Positions 8,416 through 17,246 are shown, counted from the stretch's first letter. The stretch: 64,000 bases of DNA from Bacillus sp. 491mf (GCF_900112415.1 NZ_FOLV01000012.1:48106-112105); one strand, 5' to 3'. Notes: generated by a model not told the origin, from the sequence alone. Numbers and translations: made by a program.

Positions 8416-9358
8416 TACATTCTTGAAAATGTTGTTGAAACCATTCTTTATTTAAATTTTTACCAATGAAAACAATCTCACTGACCCGCTTTTCCCCTTC
8501 TTGCCACTCTCTGTCATATGTAGCCGCAAATAATGTATGTACACCTTGAAACACAACGCGGCGATCTACTCCTTCAATAGATAATATACCTTTATAACGA
8601 TATAAATACTCTCCTAATTCTTGTACAACAGCTGACATCCATTCATTTATTTTTTGTAGATCAAGAGGACGTTCTTCTCTTAGTACAAAGGACTTTACCC
8701 CTTCTAAATGATGCTGTTCTTTATGCGGATAAATTTCTAACTTGTCACGTGTTTTAAATGTTTGGATATCTAATAATGAAGGGATATCTACTTCACAATT
8801 TGTTGTTGGAATTAATTTTGCTGTTGGATTAATCCCTTGTAATTCAATAAGTAAATTCTCCATTTCTTCCCGCTCAACTAAATCTAATTTATTTACTAAT
8901 ACCATATCAGCAAAAGCAATTTGTTCCTTTGCTTCTAACCCTTTTTCAAAGTGTTTCTGTATATGATAGCTATCTACTACGGTAACTACACCATTAATTT
9001 GGTATGCCGACTGAATAATAGGGTCTAAAAAGAATGTTTGAATAATAGGGCCTGGATTTGCGAGTCCAGTTGTTTCAATCACTAAACCTTCAAAATCCAT
9101 TTTCCCTTCCACCTTTACTTCTAGTAAATGCTTTAATGCGACAAGCAAATCTTCACGTACTGTACAACATAAACAGCCGTTTGTCATTTCCATTATTTCT
9201 TCTTCTACATTCATAATCAATTGATTATCGATACCAATTTGCCCAATCTCATTTACAATAACCGCAAGCTTCTTACCATGTTCTTCAGATAAAATACGAT
9301 TTAATAACGTTGTTTTCCCTGATCCGAGAAACCCGGTTAATATTGTTACTGGAATCAC
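8408..9358 (-). CDS. CobW/YjiA-type G3E GTPase, candidate zinc metallochaperone
   Basis: 316 residues. Walker A GFLGSGKTT is at residues 9-17, the metal-binding C-x-C-C motif (GCLCCTVRED) at 62-65, and the guanine-recognition VNKLD near residue 150. The C-terminal CobW domain carries RYKGILSIEG. COG0523 proteins of this kind insert or allocate metals, often zinc. The neighbour across the convergent GNAT gene is a Zur-boxed zinc lipoprotein, but no Zur box was seen upstream of this gene. The start is GTG 9358 behind AAGGAGATG. Confidence 0.88.
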   Translation of the reverse strand: MIPVTILTGFLGSGKTTLLNRILSEEHGKKLAVIVNEIGQIGIDNQLIMNVEEEIMEMTNGCLCCTVREDLLVALKHLLEVKVEGKMDFEGLVIETTGLANPGPIIQTFFLDPIIQSAYQINGVVTVVDSYHIQKHFEKGLEAKEQIAFADMVLVNKLDLVEREEMENLLIELQGINPTAKLIPTTNCEVDIPSLLDIQTFKTRDKLEIYPHKEQHHLEGVKSFVLREERPLDLQKINEWMSAVVQELGEYLYRYKGILSIEGVDRRVVFQGVHTLFAATYDREWQEGEKRVSEIVFIGKNLNKEWFQQHFQECIK

Positions 9359-9439
9359 GATTCTACATCTCCTTGTAATGTGTCTAATTACATAATTATA
9401 TCATAGGTTGTCTTTTGATTTTCGAATATACATATATCC

Positions 9440-9626
9440 AAGTTAAAAAAACAATATAATAACCACTTTCTTTTTAGGTGGGCGAGAGTATGTGGTCATG
9501 CATAGGAGCGGTCAGGGTCTTTTCCTGCCACATACCAGGTTTTAAAACAAAGGGAGCAAGCGAGTAGCCCATGTTGTATTCTGTATAGCAACGACTTATA
9601 TGTTGGAAAATTAAAATAGATTTATA
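9440..9626 (-). repeat. bcr1-like intergenic repeat, copy B (inverted)
   Basis: Reverse orientation relative to copy A, with the core reading GGTGGGCGAGAG..GGTCAGGG..TTTCCTGCCACAT on the plus strand. It lies between the CobW gene and the amine oxidase gene, and it accounts for most of that 371 bp gap. The rest, 9627-9729, is AT-rich with nothing recognisable. Confidence 0.75.
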
Positions 9627-9729
9627 GAGAACATATTAGTTGTAGGCATGTCTTCACAAATATATAATAATAGTAAATAAGAGAATCATAAGTACACAAA
9701 AGAGACATTAGATATATTCCACATTCTTT

Positions 9730-11199
9730 TTAAATTTGTAATTGATTAATTTCTGCTGCACTTCGAATTCCTGATTCAATTGCCCCTTGTATCCACCCAT
9801 GATACAACGTAGTATGTTCACCTGCAAAATATATTCTCCCTTCTGGTTTCACAATGTGAGGTTGTAATTCTGATTCTTGGGTTGCCTGAAAGATTGCAAA
9901 CCCTCCTAATGCGTATGGGTCTAACGTCCAGCTCTTCGATAAACCAGAAATAAATTCATCATACACTTGATTTCCAAGTATTGTTCCTAAATTTTGCAAA
10001 GTATAATAAATACGATCACTTTCAGATAAACCATCCCACAATAATGCATCATACGACCATGTATAACTCCCAAGTACCATTCCAGGCCCTTTCGTTCCAA
10101 TTCCATAACTTGGATAATACGAAAAACGAATAGGCAAATCGGTAATGATGCGGCCACCACGTTGACCTTGTTCTTCCCAAAAACGACTTTTAAATTGGAT
10201 TCCAATTTTCGTCGCAGCCATGTAATGTAGTTCTCGAATCGCTTTCCGCTTTTCATGAGAAACCGAATCAAACGGTTCTATTTCAACAAATCTCATTGTT
10301 GTAAACGGAATTGTGACAATGACAATATCTCCTGTAATACTGCTATATTCAAACGTTTTTTCATTACGACAATATGCGGTAACTCCTTTTTCGTGCTGCA
10401 CTAATTTCATTAATTTTTGCTGAAAGATAATATCAGCTTGCAATTGTGGTAAAAAAGACTTTGGCAACGCATCATTGCCGCCTTCAATTTCATAAAACCC
10501 TGTAGATTGCAGTAAAATGTAAATAAAGCGCAACGTTTCTACAAAAGACCTTTCTAAAAATCCTTCTAAATCAAGAAGTACCCCTATCATTTCTACAGCA
10601 GCTGGTGAAAAAGCTAACTTATATTGATGAGGATAATCCTTCAAGAACTCTGCTGTAGAATACCGACCGAAATCTTTCTCTACAATACTCCAATTTTTTT
10701 CTGGGTCTCTTTTAATAAAATCAAGAATGGGTTGTATTGCTAACATCAACAACTCTTCTGATGACTTTCCTTCTTCATTCACTGCAACTGGATAACGCAA
10801 AATACTCGGATTTTTCTCATATTGTTTCAATGTAATTTTGCGACCATTTGCGTATATAATATCCGTTTCATTTCGATTAATAAATGGATTTAACTTCAAA
10901 CCAAACTTCTTATTATAAGCAAGTGTTAATTCATGTGTATAAGGAATCCGCATGGCTCCAACATCTAGATATAAACCTGTTTCTGGCATTCTCATCGTAT
11001 AAATGCGCCCACCAATGCGATTATTTGCTTCTAATATTTTCACACGATGACCAGCATCCTTTAATAAGGATCCTGCCACTAATCCAGCCATGCCCGCTCC
11101 AATAATAATAACATTTTTTGGTACTGTCGTTTTTGGTAAGCCATTATCAATGATAGATACCATCTTTGTTGTAAGATGGGATTGCATATTCAATCGCAT
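9730..11199 (-). CDS. Flavin monoamine oxidase family protein (FAD-dependent)
   Basis: About 489 residues. The FAD-binding motif VIIIGAGMAGLVAGSLL with downstream acidic ILEANNRIGGR lies near residues 32-65. The C-terminal flavin-contact motif is IYFAGEHTTLYHGWIQGAIESG. Together these define the L-amino-acid/monoamine oxidase superfamily. It has no secretion signal. Start: ATG 11199 follows AGGGGTGGGG; the upstream GTG 11208 is too close to the ribosome binding site. Substrate unknown; candidates include L-amino acids and polyamines. Single gene with a repeat on its 3' side. Confidence 0.88.
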   Translation of the reverse strand: MRLNMQSHLTTKMVSIIDNGLPKTTVPKNVIIIGAGMAGLVAGSLLKDAGHRVKILEANNRIGGRIYTMRMPETGLYLDVGAMRIPYTHELTLAYNKKFGLKLNPFINRNETDIIYANGRKITLKQYEKNPSILRYPVAVNEEGKSSEELLMLAIQPILDFIKRDPEKNWSIVEKDFGRYSTAEFLKDYPHQYKLAFSPAAVEMIGVLLDLEGFLERSFVETLRFIYILLQSTGFYEIEGGNDALPKSFLPQLQADIIFQQKLMKLVQHEKGVTAYCRNEKTFEYSSITGDIVIVTIPFTTMRFVEIEPFDSVSHEKRKAIRELHYMAATKIGIQFKSRFWEEQGQRGGRIITDLPIRFSYYPSYGIGTKGPGMVLGSYTWSYDALLWDGLSESDRIYYTLQNLGTILGNQVYDEFISGLSKSWTLDPYALGGFAIFQATQESELQPHIVKPEGRIYFAGEHTTLYHGWIQGAIESGIRSAAEINQLQI

Positions 11200-11380
11200 C
11201 AGCCCCACCCCTACTTATAAGTACAAATTCATAGTTCAATGAATTGTATTCAGGAGAAGGATGTATCATGCTTTTATTTTCTGAATTTTCACTAAATCTT
11301 CAAAGAGATATGCACTTATTTCTGTTTTTTATCCGTATAATAAAAATGAAGGTAAAAAATGTAAGGAAAGGGATGGTAAC

Positions 11381-11572
11381 ATGAAACGCTCTTACACCTA
11401 TCATGAGATTAAGAAACAATTAGAAAACCAGAAATCTCAACTATGTAAACGATTAAGAGATGTGAAATTAACAGAAAGCGAACGCAATGAAATTATAAGA
11501 ATGGTTGATAATTACGATTACATTCTTACCTTAGTTGAAATGAATCATTTTGAAAGAGGAATCGCTCACTAA
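11381..11572 (+). CDS. Small conserved-looking protein, 63 residues, unknown function
   Basis: Sequence MKRSYTYHEIKKQLENQK at the start, highly charged with heptad-like spacing of hydrophobics (L, L, V, I), so it is probably an alpha-helical hairpin or coiled coil. GGAAAGGGATGG precedes ATG 11381. The region 11209-11380 upstream has promoter-like AT-rich sequence. I do not recognise a named family. It is convergent with the FUSC-type gene, with two repeats between them. Confidence 0.65.
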   Translation: MKRSYTYHEIKKQLENQKSQLCKRLRDVKLTESERNEIIRMVDNYDYILTLVEMNHFERGIAH

Positions 11573-11608
11573 AACAGGTATATAAATTTTTAAGACATAA
11601 AGTAAAAA

Positions 11609-11718
11609 TTCCATCAGTCGGTTTTTTCTTTCCTCCACTGATGGAAACCTTGTCGATGCCGGCACATATTAGCAGATGTCCCCCGCCTCCTTTGTTTCTC
11701 TCTGCATCTTGCGGGGAC
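11609..11718. repeat. Two-hairpin intergenic repeat (AAAGT-AAA..ATCAGT family)
   Basis: Hairpin 1 has arms TTCCATCAGT (11609-11618) and ACTGATGGAA (11637-11646). Hairpin 2 has arms GTCCCCCGC (11678-11686) and GCGGGGAC (11711-11718). The preceding AAAGTAAAAATT resembles the AAAGTGAAACTT lead-in of the repeat at 33473. GC is higher than in the surroundings. Confidence 0.55.
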
Positions 11719-11769
11719 CTTACTGCGAGTTAAAACGAGTATATATGTTTGAATAAAGCATTCAAAAAA

Positions 11770-11798
11770 GAAAAAGGCCTCACCTTTAATGAAGCCTA
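11770..11798 (-). terminator. Terminator on the minus strand, distal to the FUSC gene
   Basis: On the minus strand AGGCTTC pairs with GAGGCCT across a 9-10 nt loop, followed by TTTTTC. It is probably the original terminator of the FUSC-type gene, now separated from it by a bcr1-like repeat. Confidence 0.55.
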
Positions 11799-11800
11799 CT

Positions 11801-11985
11801 ATATAAATCCATATTAATTTTTCGACATATAAATCACTGCTATGCAGAATACAGCATGACCGCTACTTGCTCCCTCACTTTGTTTTAGCAGGAAAAGGCA
11901 CTGACCGCATCTATGCACGGCCAGCTGCTCTCGTCCTCCCTTAAAAAGAACGAGGTTTTTATGTCGTTTTTTAATTTGTATTTAT
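11801..11985 (+). repeat. bcr1-like intergenic repeat, copy C
   Basis: Starts ATATAAATCCATATTAATTT and ends TTTAATTTGTATTTATATA. It contains the shared CACTGACCGC..CACGGCCAGCTGCTCTCG core. Its final bases run into the FUSC-type coding sequence, which ends at 11971, so the repeat encodes that gene's last codons and stop. Confidence 0.75.
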
Positions 11986-13035
11986 ATAGTTATTACTATT
12001 ATCCTTTTTTAACTCCTGAATTAATTTAAGCGTGTCATTATACAAACTTAATTGATATCTATAGGGCTCTAATTCTGGTGAGATATTAACTTGAACAGAA
12101 ATCGAAGAAAGGTCCAGTAAGTCTAGAGTATATTTAAAGTTTTGATGATTCTCTGAACTTTTGTTAAGTTGCTTTTCTATGTATCTCCCCAGCATTTGCA
12201 ATTGAACAGTCCATAGTTGTTGATCAGCTTTTGAAATGATATTTGTTTTGGACCAGTCATTGAATGTGTTTTGTATGCCAGAAATATAGGTATACCCTGT
12301 CTTTAGCTGTGAAAGGAGTTGTTCGTTTTGTTTTAAAATTTGTTTTTTATTTTTAGTAAATGGATTTAATTTTAAACTTTTTTCTGCTAGCTTAAAATCT
12401 TTTTGAACATCATGTAGTTCCTGGAGTAGAGTTGCTGTACTCTCCCTTAATTGTTGTCCTGTAACAGGATCGCAGTTAATAGTTACCCAAAGGGCCGTCT
12501 TTTCAAACAACTGTACAAGATGCAATCCAAATTGATTTAACGTCGAACGAGCTTCTTTCACATAATTAGGTGGAAAAATTACCATATGTACGATAATGGC
12601 GATAAGCGCACCTATGATCGTATCTCTAATTCGATCTGACACATAATAATTCGTTTTATGTACAAAGACAAACACTAGTAAAATGGTTAAAGCTACTTGA
12701 TGTATGATGGTTTTATGAACCCTAAATATAACTGGAAGCAACATACCGCCTAACAGTAAAAATCCAATCGTCCATCCATTTACTTCTAACTGACTAATAA
12801 TAGAAACGGAAACAGTAATTCCAAAAATCGTGCCGATAATTCTGTAAACAGCATACGCGGCAGAATGCTGGACAGTTTCTTGCATGGAAAGAATAACAGT
12901 TAATGGTGCCAAATAAGGGTGTTTTGATCCTAACATTTTTGCTAATTCCCATGACACACCAGAAGCTAAAGCTATTTTTGTTATGAGCATTAACCCTTTT
13001 AGTAGTCCTTTATTTTGTTTATCCGTTTTTTTCAT
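11971..13035 (-). CDS. FUSC/aromatic acid exporter family membrane protein
   Basis: About 354 residues. The N-terminal half has five to six predicted membrane helices with ALASGVSWELAKMLGSKHPYLAPLTVILSMQ, typical of the FUSC/ArAE family (YgaB/YqjA-like). The C-terminal half is cytosolic and helical. Such proteins are thought to export aromatic or other organic acids. The start is ATG 13035 with AAGGGAG 5 nt upstream. The last residues (NYINTN) and TAA are encoded by the edge of the bcr1-like copy C, so the native C-terminus has been altered or trimmed. Confidence 0.8.
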   Translation of the reverse strand: MKKTDKQNKGLLKGLMLITKIALASGVSWELAKMLGSKHPYLAPLTVILSMQETVQHSAAYAVYRIIGTIFGITVSVSIISQLEVNGWTIGFLLLGGMLLPVIFRVHKTIIHQVALTILLVFVFVHKTNYYVSDRIRDTIIGALIAIIVHMVIFPPNYVKEARSTLNQFGLHLVQLFEKTALWVTINCDPVTGQQLRESTATLLQELHDVQKDFKLAEKSLKLNPFTKNKKQILKQNEQLLSQLKTGYTYISGIQNTFNDWSKTNIISKADQQLWTVQLQMLGRYIEKQLNKSSENHQNFKYTLDLLDLSSISVQVNISPELEPYRYQLSLYNDTLKLIQELKKDNSNNYINTN

Positions 13036-13074
13036 AAAAACTCCCTTGTACAAAAAATAATCTTACATACATTT

Positions 13075-13284
13075 TTAATCTGCTACAGTTATTTCACCCC
13101 TATATTTACCATAGATATCATGATTACCTCTGCACTGCTCTATACTTTTTATGCCCTCATTATCGTATAGCTTTATCTTTTCCAACAGTTGCTCTTCCAA
13201 TAACATTAATTATCTAAAAATGATATACATACAAGTGTATCGAATACAGTAACTTTTCTTTATGAATTCTAATGCATTTCTCAT
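13075..13284 (-). pseudogene. Degraded small gene of about 69 codons
   Basis: A good ribosome binding site (GGAG, 7 nt before ATG 13284) starts MRNALEFIKKSYC..., which stops at TAA 13210-13212. The same frame is then open to 13075 and reads MLLEEQLLEKIKLYDNEG... to VAD. Removing one A in the AAGAAAAG run near 13260 would instead give KKVTVFDTLVCISFLDN, a more protein-like sequence. It looks like a decayed small gene with one or more indels. I do not recognise the family. Confidence 0.5.
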
Positions 13285-13448
13285 TGTTATTCTCCATTCT
13301 AAAACAGACAATTTATGCATATCGTTATAAAAACATTCTCTTTTTGGAGTGTTAATTAGAAAAAGGACAAAACGGTGTTTAACAAAAATGGTGACACCTC
13401 TTTTTTCATCAAAATTCCCATTCCGTTTAATAGAGGAGGGATACATTT

Positions 13449-13859
13449 ATGCACAACATTAACTTTCTATGCGAACAATTTGCTACAATTCTGAAAGGGA
13501 AAAGTAAAATCAATCAAAATTCTTGTTCAGTATCTTTCCATCGCAATTTTAAGGTGCTTGTTCAAGGAAAACCGAGTATGTCTGTAATACCTGTCGGCGT
13601 AGGCTTTGAATCTTTGGATCAAAGTGGTAATGCGTTGAATTTAGCTGAAATTGCTGTTTTGCAAGAAGAAATCCCCTCATTTATGCGATCAATCACTCAA
13701 CAAGGAATTATTGTTAGCGCCTTGCATAATCATTGGTTATATATGAATCCATTAATCATGTATATTCATGTTCAATCAGTAGAACCGCCATTACTTTTCG
13801 CAAAAAAATTGGCAAATTCTTTTTCAGTTCTTAGTAGCTACCCTATCGCTGATGAATGA
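13449..13859 (+). CDS. DUF1259-type protein
   Basis: 136 residues. The core VPVGVGFESLDQSGNALNLAEIAVLQEEIPSFMRSITQQGIIVSALHNHWLYMNPLIMYIHVQ (described in pieces) contains the HNHW motif characteristic of the DUF1259 family. Function is unknown. AGAGGAGGGATACATTT precedes ATG 13449, a strong site. No signal peptide. The terminator that would have followed is split by an IS3-family insertion. Confidence 0.8.
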   Translation: MHNINFLCEQFATILKGKSKINQNSCSVSFHRNFKVLVQGKPSMSVIPVGVGFESLDQSGNALNLAEIAVLQEEIPSFMRSITQQGIIVSALHNHWLYMNPLIMYIHVQSVEPPLLFAKKLANSFSVLSSYPIADE

Positions 13860-13913
13860 AGTAAATACCTTAATATATTTTTAATAATTTGATATATAAT
13901 AATGCTCAAACAG

Positions 13914-13928
13914 AAAAAGAGAAATGCC
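13914..13928. terminator. Left arm of a terminator split by the IS element
   Basis: AAAAAGAGAAATGCC here pairs with GGTATTTCTCTTTT at 15411-15424 (one G-T pair). The two arms flank the IS at 13941-15398 and would form one bidirectional terminator between the DUF1259 gene and the MFS gene without the insertion. Confidence 0.65.
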
Positions 13929-13972
13929 CTATAAATAATCTGTACCCTTTGTAAAGGACATTTTGAAAAAAG

Positions 13973-14890
13973 TTATGCAACATCAAGGAGATGATTTCTG
14001 TATTCAACAGGGGTCATCTTCTTTAAATTCCATTGATATCTATAATGATTGTAATACGTCATATAGTTCTTAATTTCATTTTCTAATTGCGCAAAAGACT
14101 CACAAGGTTTTATATATGCTTCATCTTTAAAATGACCAAAAAATGATTCTTGTGGAGCGTTATCCCAACAGTTTCCTCTTCTCGACATAGATTGTCCTAG
14201 CTTACACTTCTTGACTAATTTCTGATAAGTAGGGCTTGTGTAATGAACTCCTTGATCTGAATGAATAAACGCGCCTTCAGCTAATTTGACTCTCCTATTC
14301 TTCTTTAGCTTAAGCACGGTATGGGTAGCTATATCTAACGTCAGCCGTTCTGAAACATGATAAGCTAAGATTTCGTTCGTGGATCCATCTTGAATTGTGG
14401 ACAAATAAGCTTTCTTATTCTTACCGTAAACTAAATAAGTGATATCTGTTAGAAGCGCCTTACCAGGAATATTTTGTTTGAACTCCCGATTTAATAGATT
14501 AGGTACAACTCGATGTTCTTTCGTCGCTTTCATCATTTTTTTATAAGGGTTCGCCTTGCGAATCGGACAGACAATCCCGTATTTTTTCATAATTCTACGT
14601 ATACGCTTTAAATTGTAGACAACTTGAAATTGACCCGCTAATGTCATTTTAATTTGACGAGCCCCTTTATTTCGATTTTTAAATTGAAAAGCTTTTAAAA
14701 TGATTTCTTTTGCCATTTCATCTTGAGCATTCTTTTGTTTTCGCTGTTCTTGAGATTGTAAAGAGAAATAATTATAGTATCCAGAACGTGAAACGCCAGC
14801 TGTTTTACACAAGTGACTTACCATATTTCTTAAGTTATATTTTACGATGACAGAACGAATCAATAGGTATTTTTGACTAGGTGGTAACAC
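13973..14890 (-). CDS. IS3-family transposase OrfB (DDE integrase catalytic domain)
   Basis: 305 residues from a GTG at 14890, which overlaps the orfA stop (TAGTG). The N-terminus carries HTH_21-like KGARQIKMTL and RRIMKKYGI. The rve domain shows the D,D(35)E triad: D in LLTDITYL, D in FIHSDQGVHYTS, and E in GNCWDNAPQESFFGHFK. It probably functions mostly as an OrfAB fusion made by -1 frameshifting. No disruption was seen, so the element may be active. Confidence 0.93.
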   Translation of the reverse strand: MLPPSQKYLLIRSVIVKYNLRNMVSHLCKTAGVSRSGYYNYFSLQSQEQRKQKNAQDEMAKEIILKAFQFKNRNKGARQIKMTLAGQFQVVYNLKRIRRIMKKYGIVCPIRKANPYKKMMKATKEHRVVPNLLNREFKQNIPGKALLTDITYLVYGKNKKAYLSTIQDGSTNEILAYHVSERLTLDIATHTVLKLKKNRRVKLAEGAFIHSDQGVHYTSPTYQKLVKKCKLGQSMSRRGNCWDNAPQESFFGHFKDEAYIKPCESFAQLENEIKNYMTYYNHYRYQWNLKKMTPVEYRNHLLDVA

Positions 14891-15306
14891 TATTTTCCTT
14901 TCATCCTCCCTTCCATAAGTTTGATCTTTTTTAACAGTTCGTTTTCAGCCTTTAGTAAGTTTCGTTCAGCTTCTAAACGTGCATACTTTTCTTCTAATGT
15001 AAGTTCTCTTTCAAGGAATCTTCCGGAATTCCCCTTACGCGTATCACGTAAACCGAATACACCGTTCTCTCTATAAGCACCACGCCATCTACTTCCCGAT
15101 GATATAACACGTTGCATTCCAATCACATCTATGTCAAAATCACATTCTTCAAAAATGTCTCGAGGCAACTTTCCTTTTTCGTTTTCTTCAATAAAAATAC
15201 GTTTGAATTCGTCTGTATAAGTAATGACTTTTTCACTTACAGATTTCACATATGGATTCCTTGATAGAATTTGAACTTCTTTTTCTGTAAACAGCTTTTT
15301 CGTCAT
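14890..15306 (-). CDS. IS3-family transposase OrfA (helix-turn-helix)
   Basis: 138 residues. It includes an HTH-like region (GKLPRDIFEECDFDIDVIGMQRV), a W-containing segment SSGSRWRGAYRENG and a C-terminal leucine-zipper stretch EEKYARLEAERNLLKAENELLKKIK. It binds the IS ends. ATG 15306 follows CGGAG at about 10 nt. The A AAA AAG heptamer at 14926-14932 lies shortly before its stop and would allow fusion to OrfB. Confidence 0.9.
   Translation of the reverse strand: MTKKLFTEKEVQILSRNPYVKSVSEKVITYTDEFKRIFIEENEKGKLPRDIFEECDFDIDVIGMQRVISSGSRWRGAYRENGVFGLRDTRKGNSGRFLERELTLEEKYARLEAERNLLKAENELLKKIKLMEGRMKGK
14926..14932 (-). other. Programmed -1 ribosomal frameshift site
   Basis: In the orfA frame the codons are TTA AAA AAG, giving the canonical slippery heptamer A AAA AAG. 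After slipping -1, the frame is open through to orfB. A purine-rich GGAAGGGAGG follows downstream. Confidence 0.75.
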
Positions 15307-15410
15307 TTTGAAATTTCTCCGATCCTAATTTTTCTCCTATTATACAAGAAATACCCTATAGAACAGACTTTTTTTAAGTGTCTATTCTATAGGGTACATT
15401 TTAAAAAAAA

Positions 15411-15424
15411 GGTATTTCTCTTTT
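15411..15424. terminator. Right arm of the IS-split terminator
   Basis: GGTATTTCTCTTTT, complementary to the arm at 13914-13928. It lies just downstream of the minus-strand MFS gene stop (15449). Confidence 0.65.
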
Positions 15425-15448
15425 ATATTTATTTTCATATCGCCAGGC

Positions 15449-16714
15449 TTACTCATTCATTACTTTGCTTACTTTAATGTCCTTATTTTTTAACAGCTGA
15501 AACATTACATAATATAAAATCGCACTCAAAAACGCAAGTACCGCAATGATATAGAATGTATATTGATAACCTATCCAGACTGTTAAAGGAATCGCAATCG
15601 GCGCAATTGTTCGGCCAATAGACCACCGAAGTGTTGCTGCTGCAAAATATTGTCCTCGCATATGTTCAGGTGCTAATTTAGAAACGAAACTATTTTGAAT
15701 TCCAACAACTAATAGCTCTCCAAACGTGAAAATGAGCATCGCAATAACGAGGCCCCAGACTGATATAGTGTGAGGAAATATAATCATTGCGATTCCATAT
15801 GCAAAAGAAGATAAAACAAAGATAGTCCTCTCAGAAAAGTAATTTGCTAGCCTTGTTACATATACAGTAAATAGTGCAACCAAAAATCCATTTTCCGCAA
15901 TAATCCAACTAAATAATTTCTCTCCATTTATCATTAGATTAAAAAATTCTTGCGTAGGAACATTTTCTTTTATGTATACAGCTAACAATAAATCCATCTG
16001 TGTAAATGTTTGAGCAACAAGAATACCTGCAACGATGAACAACAGAAAGACACCATCTTGAAAAATAATTCGATAATTCTTTATCTGTTCATTCACAACA
16101 GTAAGCCATCCGCCTTGCTTTTCCACTTTTATTTTATTCTCTGGTAACGTTTCTTTTATAAACTTAAGTAATACAAATGCTAATATAAAATTAATAATAA
16201 CGCTTGCCATTAACAACTCAAAACGATAAGAAAAAAAGAAAAACGCTCCTAAAATCGGTCCCAATACAACATTAATATTTATCATTGTATAAAAAACCGC
16301 AAATACTTTACTTTGCTGTTCTTCAGGTACTAGATCTGCAACCATCGCTGCACTCGCTGGATAATATAAAGAACCCATAATACCAATAAGAGAAAAAGCT
16401 ACAAATGTTAAGAGAGGCGATTGCAACCACGGTGAATTTGCAAAAGCAAATAGTACAAAGGCAATACTTTGTACAAATGTAGCAATCACCATCATACGTT
16501 TACGGCCGTACGTATCCGCTAAATAACCGCCTATTAAATTAGCAAAAACAGATAATACTTGCGATAATACAAGTAATATTCCAGCAGTAGTTTTCCCTAG
16601 TTCTTCCGCAAAATATATTGCCATAAACGGAAGAAGCATCCAAAAGAAAAGTCCGAAGAGCCATTCCCCTACTAAACGAATCTTTAAATTTAAATCCCAA
16701 TCTTTTAAAACCAT
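15449..16714 (-). CDS. MFS transporter
   Basis: 421 residues, about 12 predicted membrane helices. The MFS loop 2-3 motif appears as GGYLADTYGRKRMMV near residue 65, and PEEQQSKVFAVFYT near 140. The N-terminal DWDLNLKIRLVGEWLFGLFFWMLLPFMAIYFAEELG (read in parts) is common in Bacillus multidrug-type MFS proteins. Substrate unknown. ATG 16714 follows GAGGAAACTTC. Its terminator has been broken by the IS element downstream, so its transcripts may extend into the IS. Confidence 0.85.
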   Translation of the reverse strand: MVLKDWDLNLKIRLVGEWLFGLFFWMLLPFMAIYFAEELGKTTAGILLVLSQVLSVFANLIGGYLADTYGRKRMMVIATFVQSIAFVLFAFANSPWLQSPLLTFVAFSLIGIMGSLYYPASAAMVADLVPEEQQSKVFAVFYTMININVVLGPILGAFFFFSYRFELLMASVIINFILAFVLLKFIKETLPENKIKVEKQGGWLTVVNEQIKNYRIIFQDGVFLLFIVAGILVAQTFTQMDLLLAVYIKENVPTQEFFNLMINGEKLFSWIIAENGFLVALFTVYVTRLANYFSERTIFVLSSFAYGIAMIIFPHTISVWGLVIAMLIFTFGELLVVGIQNSFVSKLAPEHMRGQYFAAATLRWSIGRTIAPIAIPLTVWIGYQYTFYIIAVLAFLSAILYYVMFQLLKNKDIKVSKVMNE

Positions 16715-16787
16715 GAAGTTTCCTCTTCTCTACACCTTCCGCATGATGTTTATAATAAAGAAACAGCAATACATCATTGTTATTTCT

Positions 16788-17246
16788 TTATCGTACAGTA
16801 GTTGTACTTACTTTATCAGGTTTACTTGTCACTAAATAATGTTTCTCTGATACATATAAATTTCGTTTTAATCCTCTTTTTAAGTATGGACCTAACTTGA
16901 TTGAACAAATAAGGCGATTTTCATTTCCTTCAACGATTGGAAAAACTTCTTTTTCCGTTACATATTGATCTACAGCACGTTGTACATCATCAATTTCTTT
17001 AACAAGCGTAAGGTTAGCGTTTGTATCCTCAAAGACTTCTAGAGTCTCCTTTGTAATAATAAATGTATTCGTAGGAAAAGCAGGTAAATAAGGTTTTAAT
17101 AAGTCATAATTAACCGTGTAGTCATCATTTACTAACACTGTATATACAACATTAGCATTTGCTTCAAGAAATTTTGCCATAGCAAGTTCTAATTCATCTT
17201 TCGTAATCTCTCTTTCTTCCTTACCTTTTTTAAAAAAGCGAAACAT
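16788..17246 (-). CDS. Small cytosolic protein, probably DUF3939 family
   Basis: 152 residues from ATG 17246 (MFRFFKKGKEEREITKDEL). Mixed alpha/beta composition with segments VVYTVLVNDDYTVNYDLLKPYLPAFP and LYVSEKHYLVTSKPDKVS. There is no signal peptide or membrane helix. I recall similar Bacillus proteins as DUF3939, function unknown. GCGGAGAAG precedes the start closely. A longer reading starting at 17315 includes a non-conserved-looking hydrophobic extension and was not chosen. Confidence 0.65.
   Translation of the reverse strand: MFRFFKKGKEEREITKDELELAMAKFLEANANVVYTVLVNDDYTVNYDLLKPYLPAFPTNTFIITKETLEVFEDTNANLTLVKEIDDVQRAVDQYVTEKEVFPIVEGNENRLICSIKLGPYLKRGLKRNLYVSEKHYLVTSKPDKVSTTTVR

Larger units (their letters stand above)
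13941..15398 (-). mobile_element. Complete IS3-family insertion sequence (IS150-like), 1458 bp
   Basis: Imperfect terminal inverted repeats: left end TGTACCCTTTGTAAAGGACA at 13941; right end, read on the minus strand from 15398, TGTACCCTATAGAATAGACA. Both ends carry short internal hairpins, and the right end has a strong one (about 15349-15395) upstream of orfA. Two overlapping transposase frames and an A AAA AAG slippery heptamer complete the IS3 organisation. No flanking target duplication is visible. Confidence 0.9.
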
